This document shows positions 20,786-31,237 of a stretch of 64,000 nucleotides of DNA, in pieces. Source of the DNA: Hyphomicrobium sp. (GTDB taxonomy: Bacteria; Pseudomonadota; Alphaproteobacteria; Rhizobiales; Hyphomicrobiaceae); the NCBI GenBank assembly GCA_030148425.1, contig JASBTM010000003.1, positions 62,001 through 126,000 of the forward strand. Direction: 5' to 3'. The stretch's first letter is position 1; each line of letters opens with the position of its first letter. Both the position numbers and the translations under genes were made by a program. The notes under the pieces are model-generated. The model was not told where the DNA came from, did not search any database, and worked only from the letters and a program-made list of their open reading frames with translations.

Positions 20786-20802
20786 ACCACTAGAAGAGTT
20801 TC

Positions 20803-21813
20803 ATGTCTCCAGCAGTCCGCTTTCAGAACGTATCACGCCACTTCGGCTCCGTTCGCGCCGTAGATGGCGTTTCCCTCGATATCGAGCCGGGAGAGTTTTT
20901 CGCGCTCCTTGGTCCTTCCGGCTCCGGCAAGACGACGTGCCTGCGCCTGATCGCAGGCTTTGAGCAGCCAGACGAAGGCCACATCGAGATTTTCGGCGAA
21001 ACCGTCGAAGGCGTTCCGCCTTATCGGCGAAACGTCAATACTGTCTTCCAGGACTACGCGCTCTTTCCGCATATGACGGTCGGCGAGAACGTTGCGTATG
21101 GACTGATGATCAAGGGCGTTGAAAAGTCCGTGCGCGAGGCGAAAGCCAAGGATGCGCTCGCGATGGTGAAGCTCGGCGGATACGAAGGCCGCCGTACGGC
21201 GCAACTTTCCGGCGGTCAGCGCCAACGCGTCGCGCTTGCTCGCGCGCTCGTCAATGGCCCCAAGGTTTTGCTGCTCGACGAGCCGCTCGGCGCGCTCGAT
21301 CTCAAGCTGCGCGAGCAAATGCAGGAAGAATTGAAATCGCTACAGACCAGCCTCGGCATCACGTTCGTCTTCGTGACGCACGATCAGGGCGAGGCGCTGT
21401 CGATGGCAAATCGCGTGGCGATCTTCAGCGACGGAAAGATCGTTCAGGTCGGGACGCCGACCGATGTCTACGAGCGTCCGGCATCGCGGTTCGTCGCGGA
21501 TTTCGTCGGCTCATCGAACGTGTTGCCGCCGGAGTTCGCGGCATCTCATAGCGGCACGCCGTCGTGGACCAGCCTTCGGCCCGAGCGGATCGAGGTTGTT
21601 TCCGACGGCGCAGCCATACCGTCCGGCTATGCTTCGGTTAAAGGCCTCATCAGCGTCATTAGTTATCAAGGCGCAGTGACGCGCATCACGGTGGTGACGG
21701 AGAAATTGCCGCTCATCGCGTCGATCCCGGCGACGACATCGCTGCGGAAAGGCGATCACGTCACGCTCGCTTGGCCGAAGGCCGCGATGGTCGCCATGGG
21801 AGAAAGCGCGTGA
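20803..21813 (+). CDS. ydcT: Polyamine-type ABC transporter ATP-binding protein (PotA/YdcT-like)
   Basis: GPSGSGKTTCLRLIAGFEQPDEG, LSGGQRQRVALARAL, C-terminal TOBE region. Confidence 0.88.
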   Translation: MSPAVRFQNVSRHFGSVRAVDGVSLDIEPGEFFALLGPSGSGKTTCLRLIAGFEQPDEGHIEIFGETVEGVPPYRRNVNTVFQDYALFPHMTVGENVAYGLMIKGVEKSVREAKAKDALAMVKLGGYEGRRTAQLSGGQRQRVALARALVNGPKVLLLDEPLGALDLKLREQMQEELKSLQTSLGITFVFVTHDQGEALSMANRVAIFSDGKIVQVGTPTDVYERPASRFVADFVGSSNVLPPEFAASHSGTPSWTSLRPERIEVVSDGAAIPSGYASVKGLISVISYQGAVTRITVVTEKLPLIASIPATTSLRKGDHVTLAWPKAAMVAMGESA

Positions 21814-22748
21814 CGGCGATGGCGGCTGAAAAACCGCGAGGCATCGCGGGCACGATATCGGATGTTTTCTTTACGCGGCCGCAGCTATTGACCTTGCTAC
21901 TGCTGCTGCCGCCGCTTCTCTGGATCGGCGTCGTCTACGTCGGATCTCTGTTCGCGCTGCTGCTGCAAAGCTTCTATTCGCTCGACGATTTTTCGGGCGT
22001 CGTCGTCCATGAATTCACGCTCGCGACCTATTCGCAGCTGTTCGAGGGCTCGAACGTCCAGATCATTCTTCGCACTGTGACAATGGCCGCGCTTGTGACC
22101 GTCGCGAGTGCGATCATTGCGTTTCCGATTGCCTACTATGCGGCGCGTTATGCGCGCGGCTGGATGAAAGCGCTTTTCTATCTCGCCGTGATGATGCCGC
22201 TGTGGTCGAGCTATCTCGTCAAGGTCTATGCCTGGAAGCTGATCCTCGCGAAGGAAGGCGTCATTACTTGGTTTGCGAACGCGCTGCATCTGGGATGGCT
22301 ACTCGACGGCATTCTGGCGTTGCCGATCATCGGCGGACCGTCGCTTTCGTTCAGTTATCTCGGAACGTTTCTCGTCTTCGTCTACATCTGGTTGCCGTAC
22401 ATGATCCTTCCGACCCAGGCGGCGCTGGAACGCGTTCCGACTAACTTCATTGAGGCTTCGGCCGATCTTGGCGCGGATCCGGGGCAGACGTTCCGCACGG
22501 TGATTTTTCCGTTGGCGCTGCCGGGCATTGTCGCAGGCTCGATCTTCACGTTTTCGCTGACGCTCGGCGATTACATCATTCCGCAGATCGTCGGGAATTC
22601 GCGCCTGATGATCGGGCAGGCCGTGTATACGCTGCAGGGCACCGCCGGCAATATTCCGTTGGCTGCCGCCTTCACCGTCGTGCCGATGGTGATCATGGGC
22701 TTCTATCTCTGGATGGCGAAACGCATGGGGGCCTTCGATGTCCTCTAA
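21810..22748 (+). CDS. ydcU: Polyamine-type ABC transporter permease (YdcU-like)
   Basis: GTG start overlapping the ydcT stop (GTGA); BPD permease motif [26 protein letters not shown]. Confidence 0.86.
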   Translation: MTAMAAEKPRGIAGTISDVFFTRPQLLTLLLLLPPLLWIGVVYVGSLFALLLQSFYSLDDFSGVVVHEFTLATYSQLFEGSNVQIILRTVTMAALVTVASAIIAFPIAYYAARYARGWMKALFYLAVMMPLWSSYLVKVYAWKLILAKEGVITWFANALHLGWLLDGILALPIIGGPSLSFSYLGTFLVFVYIWLPYMILPTQAALERVPTNFIEASADLGADPGQTFRTVIFPLALPGIVAGSIFTFSLTLGDYIIPQIVGNSRLMIGQAVYTLQGTAGNIPLAAAFTVVPMVIMGFYLWMAKRMGAFDVL

Positions 22749-23556
22749 GGGCAAGACGGTTTCTCCGCTCGGTCTGAGGATCTCGGCGATCGGGGGGCTT
22801 TTATTCCTGCATCTGCCGCTCTTCTTCATTTTCCTTTACGCGTTCACGACTGAGGAAAAGAGCTTCGAGTTTCCGCCGCCGGGCCTCACGACGAAATGGT
22901 TCGGTGTGGCGTGGAACTCGCGGCCCGATATCTGGCCACCGCTTTATCTGTCGCTGCAAGTTGCGGCGATCGCGACGATCCTGGCGCTGATCTTCGGAAC
23001 GCTTGCGGCGGCTGCGCTGTCGCGGACGAAGTTCTTCGGGCGCGAGTCGATCTCGTTGCTATTCGTGCTGCCGATTGCGCTGCCGGGTATCATCACGGGC
23101 ATCGCGCTGCGGTCGGCGTTCGATATCATGAGCATTCCGTTCTCGGTCTGGACGATCATTCTCGGGCACGCGACGTTCTGCATCGTCGTCGTTTACAACA
23201 ATGCGGTTGCGCGGTTCCGACGGCTTTCCGGCAATCTTGTCGAAGCGTCGATGGATCTCGGCGCTGACGGCTTCCAGACGTTCCGCCACGTGATCCTGCC
23301 GCAAATCGGGACGGCTCTGCTGGCGGGCGGCATGCTGGCATTCGCGCTGTCGTTCGACGAAGTGATCGTCACGACCTTCACCGCCGGACAGCAGACGACG
23401 CTGCCGATCTGGATGCTATCCGAGTTGATCCGGCCACGGCAGCGGCCTGTGACGAACGTCGTCGCCGTTTTCGTATTTCTCGTGACGCTACTGCCCATTC
23501 TCGCGGCCTACTACCTGACGCGGGAAGGAGAACATACCGGCGGTTCCTCAAAGTAA
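22738..23556 (+). CDS. ydcV: Polyamine-type ABC transporter permease (YdcV-like)
   Basis: BPD permease motif [26 protein letters not shown]; overlaps ydcU-like gene. Confidence 0.86.
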   Translation: MSSKGKTVSPLGLRISAIGGLLFLHLPLFFIFLYAFTTEEKSFEFPPPGLTTKWFGVAWNSRPDIWPPLYLSLQVAAIATILALIFGTLAAAALSRTKFFGRESISLLFVLPIALPGIITGIALRSAFDIMSIPFSVWTIILGHATFCIVVVYNNAVARFRRLSGNLVEASMDLGADGFQTFRHVILPQIGTALLAGGMLAFALSFDEVIVTTFTAGQQTTLPIWMLSELIRPRQRPVTNVVAVFVFLVTLLPILAAYYLTREGEHTGGSSK

Positions 23557-23586
23557 CGGGGCGCCGGAAGATCATTGGAGGAAGCC

Positions 23587-25014
23587 ATGCTTGAAACCAA
23601 CATGCTGATCGGTTCCGACTTCGTTGCGGGAACGGATGCGCCTGAGCCGATCGTCAATCCGAAAACGGAAGAGGTCATTACCAATCTTCCCGATGCGTCG
23701 GTCGCGCAGGTCGATGCCGCCGTCACGGCCGCCGAGAAGGCGTTCAAGACTTGGTCGCAGACGACGCCCGGTGAGCGCTCGGCGCTGCTGTTGAAGCTCG
23801 CTGATGCGATTGAAAAAGACGGCGAAGCATTCGCAGCGCTTGAGGCGCTCAACACCGGCAAGCCGCGCATTCGCGTGCTTCAGGATGAAATACCCGGCGT
23901 TGTCGATTGCTTCCGTTATTTCGCTGCTGCCGTGCGCAACATGCATGGTCCTGTTGCAGGAGAATATCTTGCGGGCCACACGTCGATGATCCGCCGCGAT
24001 CCGGTCGGAGTCGTTGGTTCGATTGCGCCCTGGAATTATCCGCTGATGATGGCCGCATGGAAGCTCGGGCCTGCGCTTGCAGGCGGCAACACCATCGTGC
24101 TCAAGCCATCCGAACAAACTCCGCTGACGCTTCTGAAGCTTGGCAAGATTATCGCCGATATCTTCCCTGAAGGTGTCGTCAACATCGTCGTCGGCAAAGG
24201 CGCGACGACGGGCTCCGCGCTGATCAATCACCCGAAAGTTTCGATGGTCTCGCTGACGGGCAGCATCGGTACGGGCCAGAAGGTTTTGCAGGCAGCAGTC
24301 TCGACGATCAAGCGCACGCACCTCGAGCTTGGCGGCAAAGCACCGGTTATCGTTTTCGACGATGCGGATATTGCCTCCGTCGTCGAAGGCGTGAAAGTTT
24401 TCGGTTACTACAACGCTGGGCAGGACTGCACGGCCGCATGCCGCATCTACGCAGGCAAGAAGATCTATGACAATCTCGTCGCCGATCTCGCGAGCGCTGT
24501 CAGCAGTCTCAAATTCAACCAGGCGAATGACGACGAAAACGATCTCGGCCCGCTCATCTCGTCAGCGCAAAAGGGCCGCGTGCAGGGCTTCGTCGAGCGC
24601 GCGTCTCAGCTCAACCACATCAACGTAGCGGCGGGCGGCAAGGCTCCGACAGGCAAGGGCTTCTTCTTCGAGCCGACGGTTCTTGCTGGTGCGACGCAAG
24701 AAGACGAGATCGTGCGCAAGGAAGTGTTCGGTCCGGTTGTTTCCGTTACGCCGTTCGATGACGCCGATGAGGCGATTGCCTGGGCGAACGACAGCGACTA
24801 CGGCCTCGCGTCGTCGGTGTGGACGTCGGACATCGGCAGGGGCATGAAGGTCGCGTCGCGCCTGCAGTACGGCTGTACGTGGGTCAACACGCATTTCATG
24901 CTCGTCAGCGAGATGCCGCACGGCGGCTTCAAAATGTCGGGCTACGGCAAAGATCTCTCGATGTATGCGCTCGAGGATTATACCGTGCCGCGTCACGTAA
25001 TGGTGAAGCTCTAA
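23587..25014 (+). CDS. patD: Gamma-aminobutyraldehyde dehydrogenase (PatD/YdcW-like)
   Basis: [48 protein letters not shown], close to recalled E. coli YdcW/PatD. Confidence 0.88.
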   Translation: MLETNMLIGSDFVAGTDAPEPIVNPKTEEVITNLPDASVAQVDAAVTAAEKAFKTWSQTTPGERSALLLKLADAIEKDGEAFAALEALNTGKPRIRVLQDEIPGVVDCFRYFAAAVRNMHGPVAGEYLAGHTSMIRRDPVGVVGSIAPWNYPLMMAAWKLGPALAGGNTIVLKPSEQTPLTLLKLGKIIADIFPEGVVNIVVGKGATTGSALINHPKVSMVSLTGSIGTGQKVLQAAVSTIKRTHLELGGKAPVIVFDDADIASVVEGVKVFGYYNAGQDCTAACRIYAGKKIYDNLVADLASAVSSLKFNQANDDENDLGPLISSAQKGRVQGFVERASQLNHINVAAGGKAPTGKGFFFEPTVLAGATQEDEIVRKEVFGPVVSVTPFDDADEAIAWANDSDYGLASSVWTSDIGRGMKVASRLQYGCTWVNTHFMLVSEMPHGGFKMSGYGKDLSMYALEDYTVPRHVMVKL

Positions 25015-25028
25015 AGCTCACATCTCGC

Positions 25029-25049
25029 GGGCAGCACAGCGTGCTGCCC
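25029..25049 (+). terminator. Stem-loop after patD (GGGCAGCAC-AGC-GTGCTGCCC)
   Basis: Perfect 9-bp stem, 3-nt loop, 14 nt after the stop; no U-tract. Confidence 0.5.
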
Positions 25050-25175
25050 TGTCAACTGCGGTGGCGGCGGGGTCAAGTCAGCTTTGCCGCTGCTTCGTAG
25101 GCTGCTCCGAAAGGATCGAGGTGGGCGTGCATATGGACGCCTGCCACGGGAGCGCATACGGGATTTCAAACGATA

Positions 25176-26240
25176 ATGACCGTCACGGCCGAACTCACGC
25201 ACGATGAGCTATTAGAACGCCTGCAAGCTCTGGCCGAGCGTGCAATCAAGCGTTTCGGCCTTCCCGGCGACGCTTCCGTCAAGCTCATCAATGTTTCCGA
25301 GAACGCTACGTATCGGGTCGACAACGGCTCGGGGCAGAAATGGGCGCTTCGCGTGCACCGCGAAGGATATCACTCGCGAACCGCAATCGCCTCTGAACTC
25401 GCGTGGCTTTCGGCTCTGCGCGAGGATGGAGTCGCGACCCCAACGGCTGTGCGGGGTCTCGACGGCGAATACATCCAGACCGTCGCCGGAGAGGGTTTGC
25501 CCAATCCCCGAAATGTCGTTCTGTTCGAGTGGGAGAACGGCGCCGAGCCTGAGCGTACCGACGTTGCGGGCTTCGAGCTTCTCGGCGAAACGGCGGCGCG
25601 GATGCACGCGCATGTTCGCAAATGGCGGCGGCCGCCGTGGTTCGAGAGGCATTCCTGGAATTTCGAAACGAGTCTCGGCGATCGTCCTCACTGGGGCTAT
25701 TGGAAAAACGGGATGGGGATGACCGCAGAAGCTATGGAGGCTTTTTCGGAAACCGTCGCGCTGATCAAGAATCGTCTCGAAGCATTCGGCAAATCACCCG
25801 ATCGTTTCAACCTCGTGCACGGCGACATGCGCCTCGCAAACCTGCTGATGGATGGCAGCAAAGTGAAGGTGATCGATTTCGACGACTGCGGCTTTTCCTG
25901 GCTGCTTTACGATTGCGCGACAACCGTCTCTTTCTTCGAGCATACGCCTGAGGTTCCGGAACTTCTCAACGCGTGGGTCCGGGGATATCGACGCATCGGA
26001 ACGCTTAGCCCGGAGGAGGAAAGCGAGATCGCGACCTTCGTGATGTTGCGCCGCCTGCTTCTCGTGGCGTGGATTGGATCGCACTCGGAGACCGAGCTCG
26101 CCCAGTCGATGGGTATTTCCTATACACAGGAATCGATACCGCTCTGCGAAACCTATCTCTCACTTTACGGTGGGGCGGGCAGGGTGACGGCTTCTCCTGC
26201 GGAGCCGAAAAAAGGCATCCTAAGCCGCCTCTTCGGCTGA
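25176..26240 (+). CDS. APH/homoserine-kinase-II-like small-molecule kinase; candidate amino-alcohol kinase
   Basis: APH motif LVHGDMRLANLLMDGSKVKVIDFDDCGFSWLLYDCA. Confidence 0.82.
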   Translation: MTVTAELTHDELLERLQALAERAIKRFGLPGDASVKLINVSENATYRVDNGSGQKWALRVHREGYHSRTAIASELAWLSALREDGVATPTAVRGLDGEYIQTVAGEGLPNPRNVVLFEWENGAEPERTDVAGFELLGETAARMHAHVRKWRRPPWFERHSWNFETSLGDRPHWGYWKNGMGMTAEAMEAFSETVALIKNRLEAFGKSPDRFNLVHGDMRLANLLMDGSKVKVIDFDDCGFSWLLYDCATTVSFFEHTPEVPELLNAWVRGYRRIGTLSPEEESEIATFVMLRRLLLVAWIGSHSETELAQSMGISYTQESIPLCETYLSLYGGAGRVTASPAEPKKGILSRLFG

Positions 26241-26369
26241 TTGCTGCAGTGCAATTGTGCAATTTCAGTATTTGAATGCCGAATAATTCAGCGTGCACAA
26301 GAGTTGACCCATCGAGCGCTTCTGATAGCCTTTTTCTTCTGAATATTGGCACTCGCTCATCAGGAAACG

Positions 26370-27449
26370 ATGGGAGTCGGCAGCATCGAAACCGTGGCGG
26401 CAAGCGCCGGTCGGGTGGTTGGCAAAGAAGCCGATCCGTCGGTTCTTGCGTCCGCCGCGACGGGTATCGTTAAATTCATCGAGCGCCAGCGCGGTGATGT
26501 CGACCGGATTTTTGGCAACGCGGGCATCTCACCGGAAATGGCGGGCTCGCCCACGCTTCAGCTGAGTCTCACCTCCTATTGCCGGTTGTTCGAGGAAAGC
26601 GCGCGCATCACGCGCAACGATAACTTTGGTCTCTGGTTTGGCCATGCTTTCGATCCGCGCGACCTCGGCCTATGGGGTTACGCCGCGCTCTCAGCACCGA
26701 CGCTGGGCGTGGCGCTTGAGACCCTCGTCGATCTCTTTCCATTGCATCAACAGTCGTCGACGATGGCGCTCAAGCTGGCGCCCGATGGGCTGATGCGGCT
26801 GGAATATCGGGTCGACGCGCCGCAAATCGTCGAGCGACGCCAGGATGCGGAGCTATCTCTAGGCATGTTCCTGAATCTCATCCGGGAGGCGATGGGGCAG
26901 AGCTGGGCGCCGGAAGAAGTTCACTTCGAACATCCGAAGCCTGCGCAGTGGCGTGACCATGAACGCGCCTTCGCCGCTCCGGCTTTTTTTGCACAGCCGA
27001 CGAACGCGATCGTCTTCCGTCCGCAGGTATTGAAGCATGTCATGCCGGCGGCCGATCCGCGCCTGATGTCGGCAATGAAGCTTTGTCTTGCACGGTTGTC
27101 TGAGCGTCAGGATGTGCGCTTCAGCATAACCGATCAGGTGCGCAGCGCCGTCAGGGCGCGCCTGCCCGAAGGCTTTCCTGCGATCGAAGGCATTGCTTCG
27201 GAACTCCGGCTTCCTCTCAGCACCCTGCAACGGGAGCTGCATTACGACGGCCTGAACTACAGCACGCTGGTTGAGAATACCCGACGCGACTTGGCGTTAT
27301 CGTATGTTCGCCAGCGCCAGCTTTCGTTTTCCGAGATCGCGTTTCTCGTCGGTTATTCCGAGCTTTCAGCCTTCAGCCGCGCGGTGCGGCGCTGGACGGG
27401 GCTTTCGCCGCGCGCGCTCCGCGCCGAGGTTCTTCGCAACCACGGCTGA
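26370..27449 (+). CDS. AraC-family regulator with N-terminal arabinose_bd-like domain
   Basis: C-terminal AraC HTH (LSFSEIAFLVGYSELSAFSRAVRRWTGLSPRALRAE). Confidence 0.9.
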   Translation: MGVGSIETVAASAGRVVGKEADPSVLASAATGIVKFIERQRGDVDRIFGNAGISPEMAGSPTLQLSLTSYCRLFEESARITRNDNFGLWFGHAFDPRDLGLWGYAALSAPTLGVALETLVDLFPLHQQSSTMALKLAPDGLMRLEYRVDAPQIVERRQDAELSLGMFLNLIREAMGQSWAPEEVHFEHPKPAQWRDHERAFAAPAFFAQPTNAIVFRPQVLKHVMPAADPRLMSAMKLCLARLSERQDVRFSITDQVRSAVRARLPEGFPAIEGIASELRLPLSTLQRELHYDGLNYSTLVENTRRDLALSYVRQRQLSFSEIAFLVGYSELSAFSRAVRRWTGLSPRALRAEVLRNHG

Positions 27450-27473
27450 CGAAGCGCGCGCAGCTTTTATTTT

Positions 27474-28253
27474 TCAAGCTTGAGCTAGAGCGTCCATGCT
27501 TTCTGGCAGGATCTGACCGCCGTCGACGATGATCGTCTGGCCGGTGATATATGCCGCTTCCTTCGATGCGAGAAACAGCGCCGCGTAGCCGATGTCTTCA
27601 ACCGTTCCGAGCTTGTTGAGCGGGATCGAAGCCGCCATTGACTTCTCGTATTCGGGCCCGAGAGCGGCTAGTCCCTCAGTCGCGATGTTGCCGGGAAGGA
27701 CTGCATTGACCGTGATGCCATACTTGGCAAACTCGATGCAGGCCGTGCGCATGAAGCCGAGCTGACCAGCCTTCGTTGCGCCGTAGTGCGCCCAACCTGG
27801 AAAGCCCGTGACCGGCCCCGTGATCGAGGATGTGAGGACGATGCGGCCCTCGCCCGATTTCTTGAGATAGGGGAGGCATGCCTTGATCGGTAGAAATGTG
27901 CCCTTGAGGTTCGTCGTCGTGACGAAATCCCAGTCTTCCGGCGACAGATCTTCGATTTTGGTCTGAGGGAAGATACCGGCGTTGGCGCAAAGGATGTCGA
28001 CGCCGCCGTGGGCGCTCGCCGCGGCCTCGGCGAGGAGCTGCATGTCGCCCATGCTGGTGATGTCAGCGGCAAAACCTTTTGCGGTGCCGCCTGCTTTGCG
28101 GAATTCCTCGGCCGTCGCTTCTGCTTCGTCGAGATGGCGTGAGACGACGAAGACCTTGCCGCCGTTCTTGGCGAAGACGCGCGCAATGCCTTTTCCGATA
28201 CCTTTGCTTGCACCGGTGACGATGACGGACTTGCCTGCGATGGACGTGAGCAT
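27474..28253 (-). CDS. SDR-family oxidoreductase (FabG-like)
   Basis: VTGASKGIGKGIARVF, CANAGIFPQ, YGATKAGQLGFMRTACIE, GQTIIVDGG. Confidence 0.88.
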   Translation of the reverse strand: MLTSIAGKSVIVTGASKGIGKGIARVFAKNGGKVFVVSRHLDEAEATAEEFRKAGGTAKGFAADITSMGDMQLLAEAAASAHGGVDILCANAGIFPQTKIEDLSPEDWDFVTTTNLKGTFLPIKACLPYLKKSGEGRIVLTSSITGPVTGFPGWAHYGATKAGQLGFMRTACIEFAKYGITVNAVLPGNIATEGLAALGPEYEKSMAASIPLNKLGTVEDIGYAALFLASKEAAYITGQTIIVDGGQILPESMDALAQA

Positions 28254-28291
28254 CGAGGTTGCTCCCTGGTTTATTCGGATTTTCTGATGAA

Positions 28292-28321
28292 AAGGCGGAT
28301 GCCCTTGCAAGCATCCGCCTT
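28292..28321 (-). terminator. Terminator of the APC permease gene
   Basis: AAGGCGGATGC-N8-GCATCCGCCTT, 11-bp perfect stem; T-rich downstream on the minus strand. Confidence 0.75.
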
Positions 28322-28350
28322 ACTTTTCCTCTCGTGGTCGAGCGGGATCG

Positions 28351-29898
28351 TCAGTCGTTCAAGACCATGCGACCGATACGGGCGTGGGCCGCAGGCGCCA
28401 GGAACCGGAGCGCAAGGCCCCAGACCAGACCGACGCCCAAGATGACGAAGGCAATGAGCGGAATGCGGCTGCCGAAGCTGCCCGTGCCGCCGAACGTCTC
28501 CAGGTTCACAACCAGCAGGTAGACGAGATAGACCTGCGAGAAGAATGCGATGACCGGAGCGATAAGGCCAGCGAAGACGTTCACTTCACCCGGATGGTTA
28601 GCCCGGAAGTAGACGATGATCGCGATCGATACCACGGCCTGCAGAATAAGCAGCAGCATCGTTCCGAGAACGGCGAGCATCGTATAGACGCCGAGGTATG
28701 CTTGGGCATTGGGGTCGTTCGTTCCGGCAAAGTAGGCGAACAAAATGATCCACAAGGCAGCAAACAGTGTCTGGACTACAGATGCCACGTGGGGGCTCTT
28801 GTGCGTCGGATGCGTCTTACCGAGAACGCCTGGCAGCACACCTTCACGACCCAGGGAGTACATGTAGCGGGCGGCCGTGTTGTGAAAGGCCATGCTGCAG
28901 GCAAAGGAACTCGTCAGAATAAGAACGGCCATCGCCTCGGTTGCCCACTGGCCGACGAATTCTGTCAGAGGCGAAAGGAAGAAATTGCCCGAGTCGGCGA
29001 CGGCCTTGGCAAGCATGTCGCCTTCGGTCGGATAAGCCGAAATCGCGCACCAGCTGGTGATGATGTAGAAGATGCCGAGGCCGATGACGGAGTAGTAGAG
29101 CGAGCGCGGGATGACGTACTTCGGATCGACCGATTCTTCGGCGTAGTTCGGCGCCATTTCGAAGCCGACCCACGACCAGAAGGCCATGAAGACGCCGACA
29201 GCCGCTGCGCCTGCCGCAATATCGGTCGTACCGACTTTCTGCGCGGCGACCGGTGTCATGACGTGAAGGACATTCAGCGCTTCGAGATTGAAGGCGCCAG
29301 GGCCTTTAGCGAGAAAAATGCCGACGTCGAAGATCGTCAACATGATCACTTCGAACACCAGAGCGGCGCCCAAGACCTTCACCGACAGCTGCACGTCCTG
29401 ATAGGAGAGGAACGAGCTGAGAGCGACCACGAAGAGGGCGAGATAGACCCACGGAACGTTGATTCCGAAGTGCGATTGAAGCCAAGAGTTGCCAAAAAAC
29501 GCGAACAGGCCGGTGAGGGAGGCTTCGAACACGCTGTAGGATGCGAGCGAAGCAAAGCCCGCGGCCATGCCGACATCACGTCCCAGCCCCAAGCTGATGA
29601 ACGAATAAAAACCGCCGACGGACGAGACCTTGCTCGCCATGGCTGCGTATCCGACGGAAAAGATGGTCAACACAATCGTGGCGAGAAGGAAGGCGGCGGG
29701 AACATAGAGGCCATTGCCGAAACCGGCGGCAAACGGCACGTTGCCGAGCATGGCGGACTCAGGCGCTGCGCCGGTGACCGTCAAGAACAACACGCCGATC
29801 AGGCCGATCGCTTTAGAGTGGAGCTTATCGACTGAGGCGTCCTTACTTACGTCGAAGCTTTCTTGGGCTTCGAGAGCACTTGCGTTAGGTGATGTCAC
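28351..29898 (-). CDS. APC-superfamily amino acid/amine permease
   Basis: About 12 TM segments; LTVTGAAPESAMLGNVPFAAGFGNG, GFEMAPNYAEESVDPKY. Confidence 0.88.
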   Translation of the reverse strand: MTSPNASALEAQESFDVSKDASVDKLHSKAIGLIGVLFLTVTGAAPESAMLGNVPFAAGFGNGLYVPAAFLLATIVLTIFSVGYAAMASKVSSVGGFYSFISLGLGRDVGMAAGFASLASYSVFEASLTGLFAFFGNSWLQSHFGINVPWVYLALFVVALSSFLSYQDVQLSVKVLGAALVFEVIMLTIFDVGIFLAKGPGAFNLEALNVLHVMTPVAAQKVGTTDIAAGAAAVGVFMAFWSWVGFEMAPNYAEESVDPKYVIPRSLYYSVIGLGIFYIITSWCAISAYPTEGDMLAKAVADSGNFFLSPLTEFVGQWATEAMAVLILTSSFACSMAFHNTAARYMYSLGREGVLPGVLGKTHPTHKSPHVASVVQTLFAALWIILFAYFAGTNDPNAQAYLGVYTMLAVLGTMLLLILQAVVSIAIIVYFRANHPGEVNVFAGLIAPVIAFFSQVYLVYLLVVNLETFGGTGSFGSRIPLIAFVILGVGLVWGLALRFLAPAAHARIGRMVLND

Positions 29899-30070
29899 GT
29901 TGGCTACTCCCCCTGGGTTGCGGTCATCCGAACATCCAGGAACTGTCCGGAGCGAGTTAAGAACGTACGCGTACTATCAGGCTGTCGTCTGCGGCTCAGC
30001 GCCCTCGATAATGGTGTGCCAGGTGGGTCGCACATGAATTCCGAGCGTATATGTGCGCCGCAAAGCGGGG

Positions 30071-30090
30071 TTTGACATTGCGCTGTCAAA
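30071..30090. promoter_or_regulatory. Perfect inverted repeat TTTGACA-N6-TGTCAAA
   Basis: Read directly between the permease start and the hydrolase stop; operator-like symmetry. Confidence 0.45.
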
Positions 30091-30102
30091 ACTTGACCTA
30101 AC

Positions 30103-30798
30103 TTAGTCCAGACCCATGATCTTCTTGAGCTCTGTGCTCGACATGACGTGACAGTAGATCATGTTCATGATCTCGAGCTCCTTATGGTGAAGCTCGTCCG
30201 AACCGGCGGCGCAACAGTCTTCCACAACGACGACTGAAAAGCTTTCGTCAGCCAGACTCCGGACCGTCGAAGCGACGCATTGGTCGGTAAAGATTCCGCA
30301 GCAAACCACCGTTTTGATGCCAAGATTAGTGAGGATCAGCCGCAAATTCGTGCCCGTCAGAGCACTGTCGGTTGTCTTCGTGACGACGATTTCATCGCCG
30401 ACCGGCGCGAGTTCTGGGACGATCTGCGACGGCAGTTCGTCCTTCGGCAGCAGCAGGTTGTTCCAGCCCGGCATCTTCTGCGATAGCGACCGGTCTCGCC
30501 CGTCCTTGGTGTGGCAGGCGATACGGGCGAAGAGGCATTCGATGCCGTTATCGCGGAATGTGGCGAGCAAGTCTTTGGTACGCGGCAGGACGGTCTGATG
30601 CATACGGTCGTGGAATGGTGTCCAGGCGTCGTACCGGCGCTGATCTTCGGGCGAGAGCGAGGTCCGTTCCGGACGCTCGAGGTAGGTGTTCTGGACATCG
30701 ATGATCAGGAGGGCGGTGTGGGCTTTGGCAAGGTCGGGATCGGCTGGTTCCGGAGCGCCGTCGTAGTAGATGGATCGGTAGTCTGTCTTCCAGCTCAT
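30103..30798 (-). CDS. Isochorismatase-fold cysteine hydrolase
   Basis: TALLIIDVQNTYL, GIKTVVCCGIFTDQCVASTVRSLADESF. Confidence 0.87.
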   Translation of the reverse strand: MSWKTDYRSIYYDGAPEPADPDLAKAHTALLIIDVQNTYLERPERTSLSPEDQRRYDAWTPFHDRMHQTVLPRTKDLLATFRDNGIECLFARIACHTKDGRDRSLSQKMPGWNNLLLPKDELPSQIVPELAPVGDEIVVTKTTDSALTGTNLRLILTNLGIKTVVCCGIFTDQCVASTVRSLADESFSVVVVEDCCAAGSDELHHKELEIMNMIYCHVMSSTELKKIMGLD

Positions 30799-30808
30799 GC
30801 AGGACCTT

Positions 30809-31237
30809 TCAATAACGCTTTTTGTAGAGGGAGCGGCGTTCGTAGACGTCGGCGGCTTCCTCGATGAAGGCAGCGACGCCTTCCGCCCCATAGACATCGC
30901 GAAGCTCTTTCGCCGCGGCAAGAAGTTCGTCCTTGGAGCCCGCGCGTCCGGGGCGCAGCAGCTCGTAGGTTCTCATGATGACGTCTTGCGGCACGTCGAC
31001 CAATTCGGCGCCGCGCTCGAAGTTGGCGGCCAGCGTCGGCCGTCCCGCCGCTTTGGAGATTTCCGCCTGCTGGCGGAGCGCCCGGCCCGTGATGCGCAGA
31101 TCTTCGAGCGTCACCCGGTCGGAGAGAACGGCGTCGAGGCCGATATCGTCGAGCGTTTTGCCGGCTTTCGTCTCGACGATCTCGGGACGCTTTTCGGCAA
31201 GCGGGTAGTCCGCAACAGTAAGGGTTTTGTCGCTCAT
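30809..31237 (-). CDS. B12-dependent diol/glycerol dehydratase small subunit (PduE-like), no N-terminal encapsulation extension
   Basis: ADYPLAEKRPEIVETKAGKTLDDIGLDAVLS...MRTYELLRPGR...YERRSLYKK aligns by eye to PduE. Confidence 0.9.
   Translation of the reverse strand: MSDKTLTVADYPLAEKRPEIVETKAGKTLDDIGLDAVLSDRVTLEDLRITGRALRQQAEISKAAGRPTLAANFERGAELVDVPQDVIMRTYELLRPGRAGSKDELLAAAKELRDVYGAEGVAAFIEEAADVYERRSLYKKRY

Noticed and set aside
25176-26240. Antibiotic-resistance aminoglycoside phosphotransferase
   Set aside because: The fold is APH-like, but the metabolic context (amine permease, phospho-lyase, ALDH) favours a catabolic small-molecule kinase.
28384-29835. 483-aa plus-strand ORF antisense to the APC permease
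   Set aside because: Charged, repetitive composition with no recognisable motif; shadow of the permease gene.
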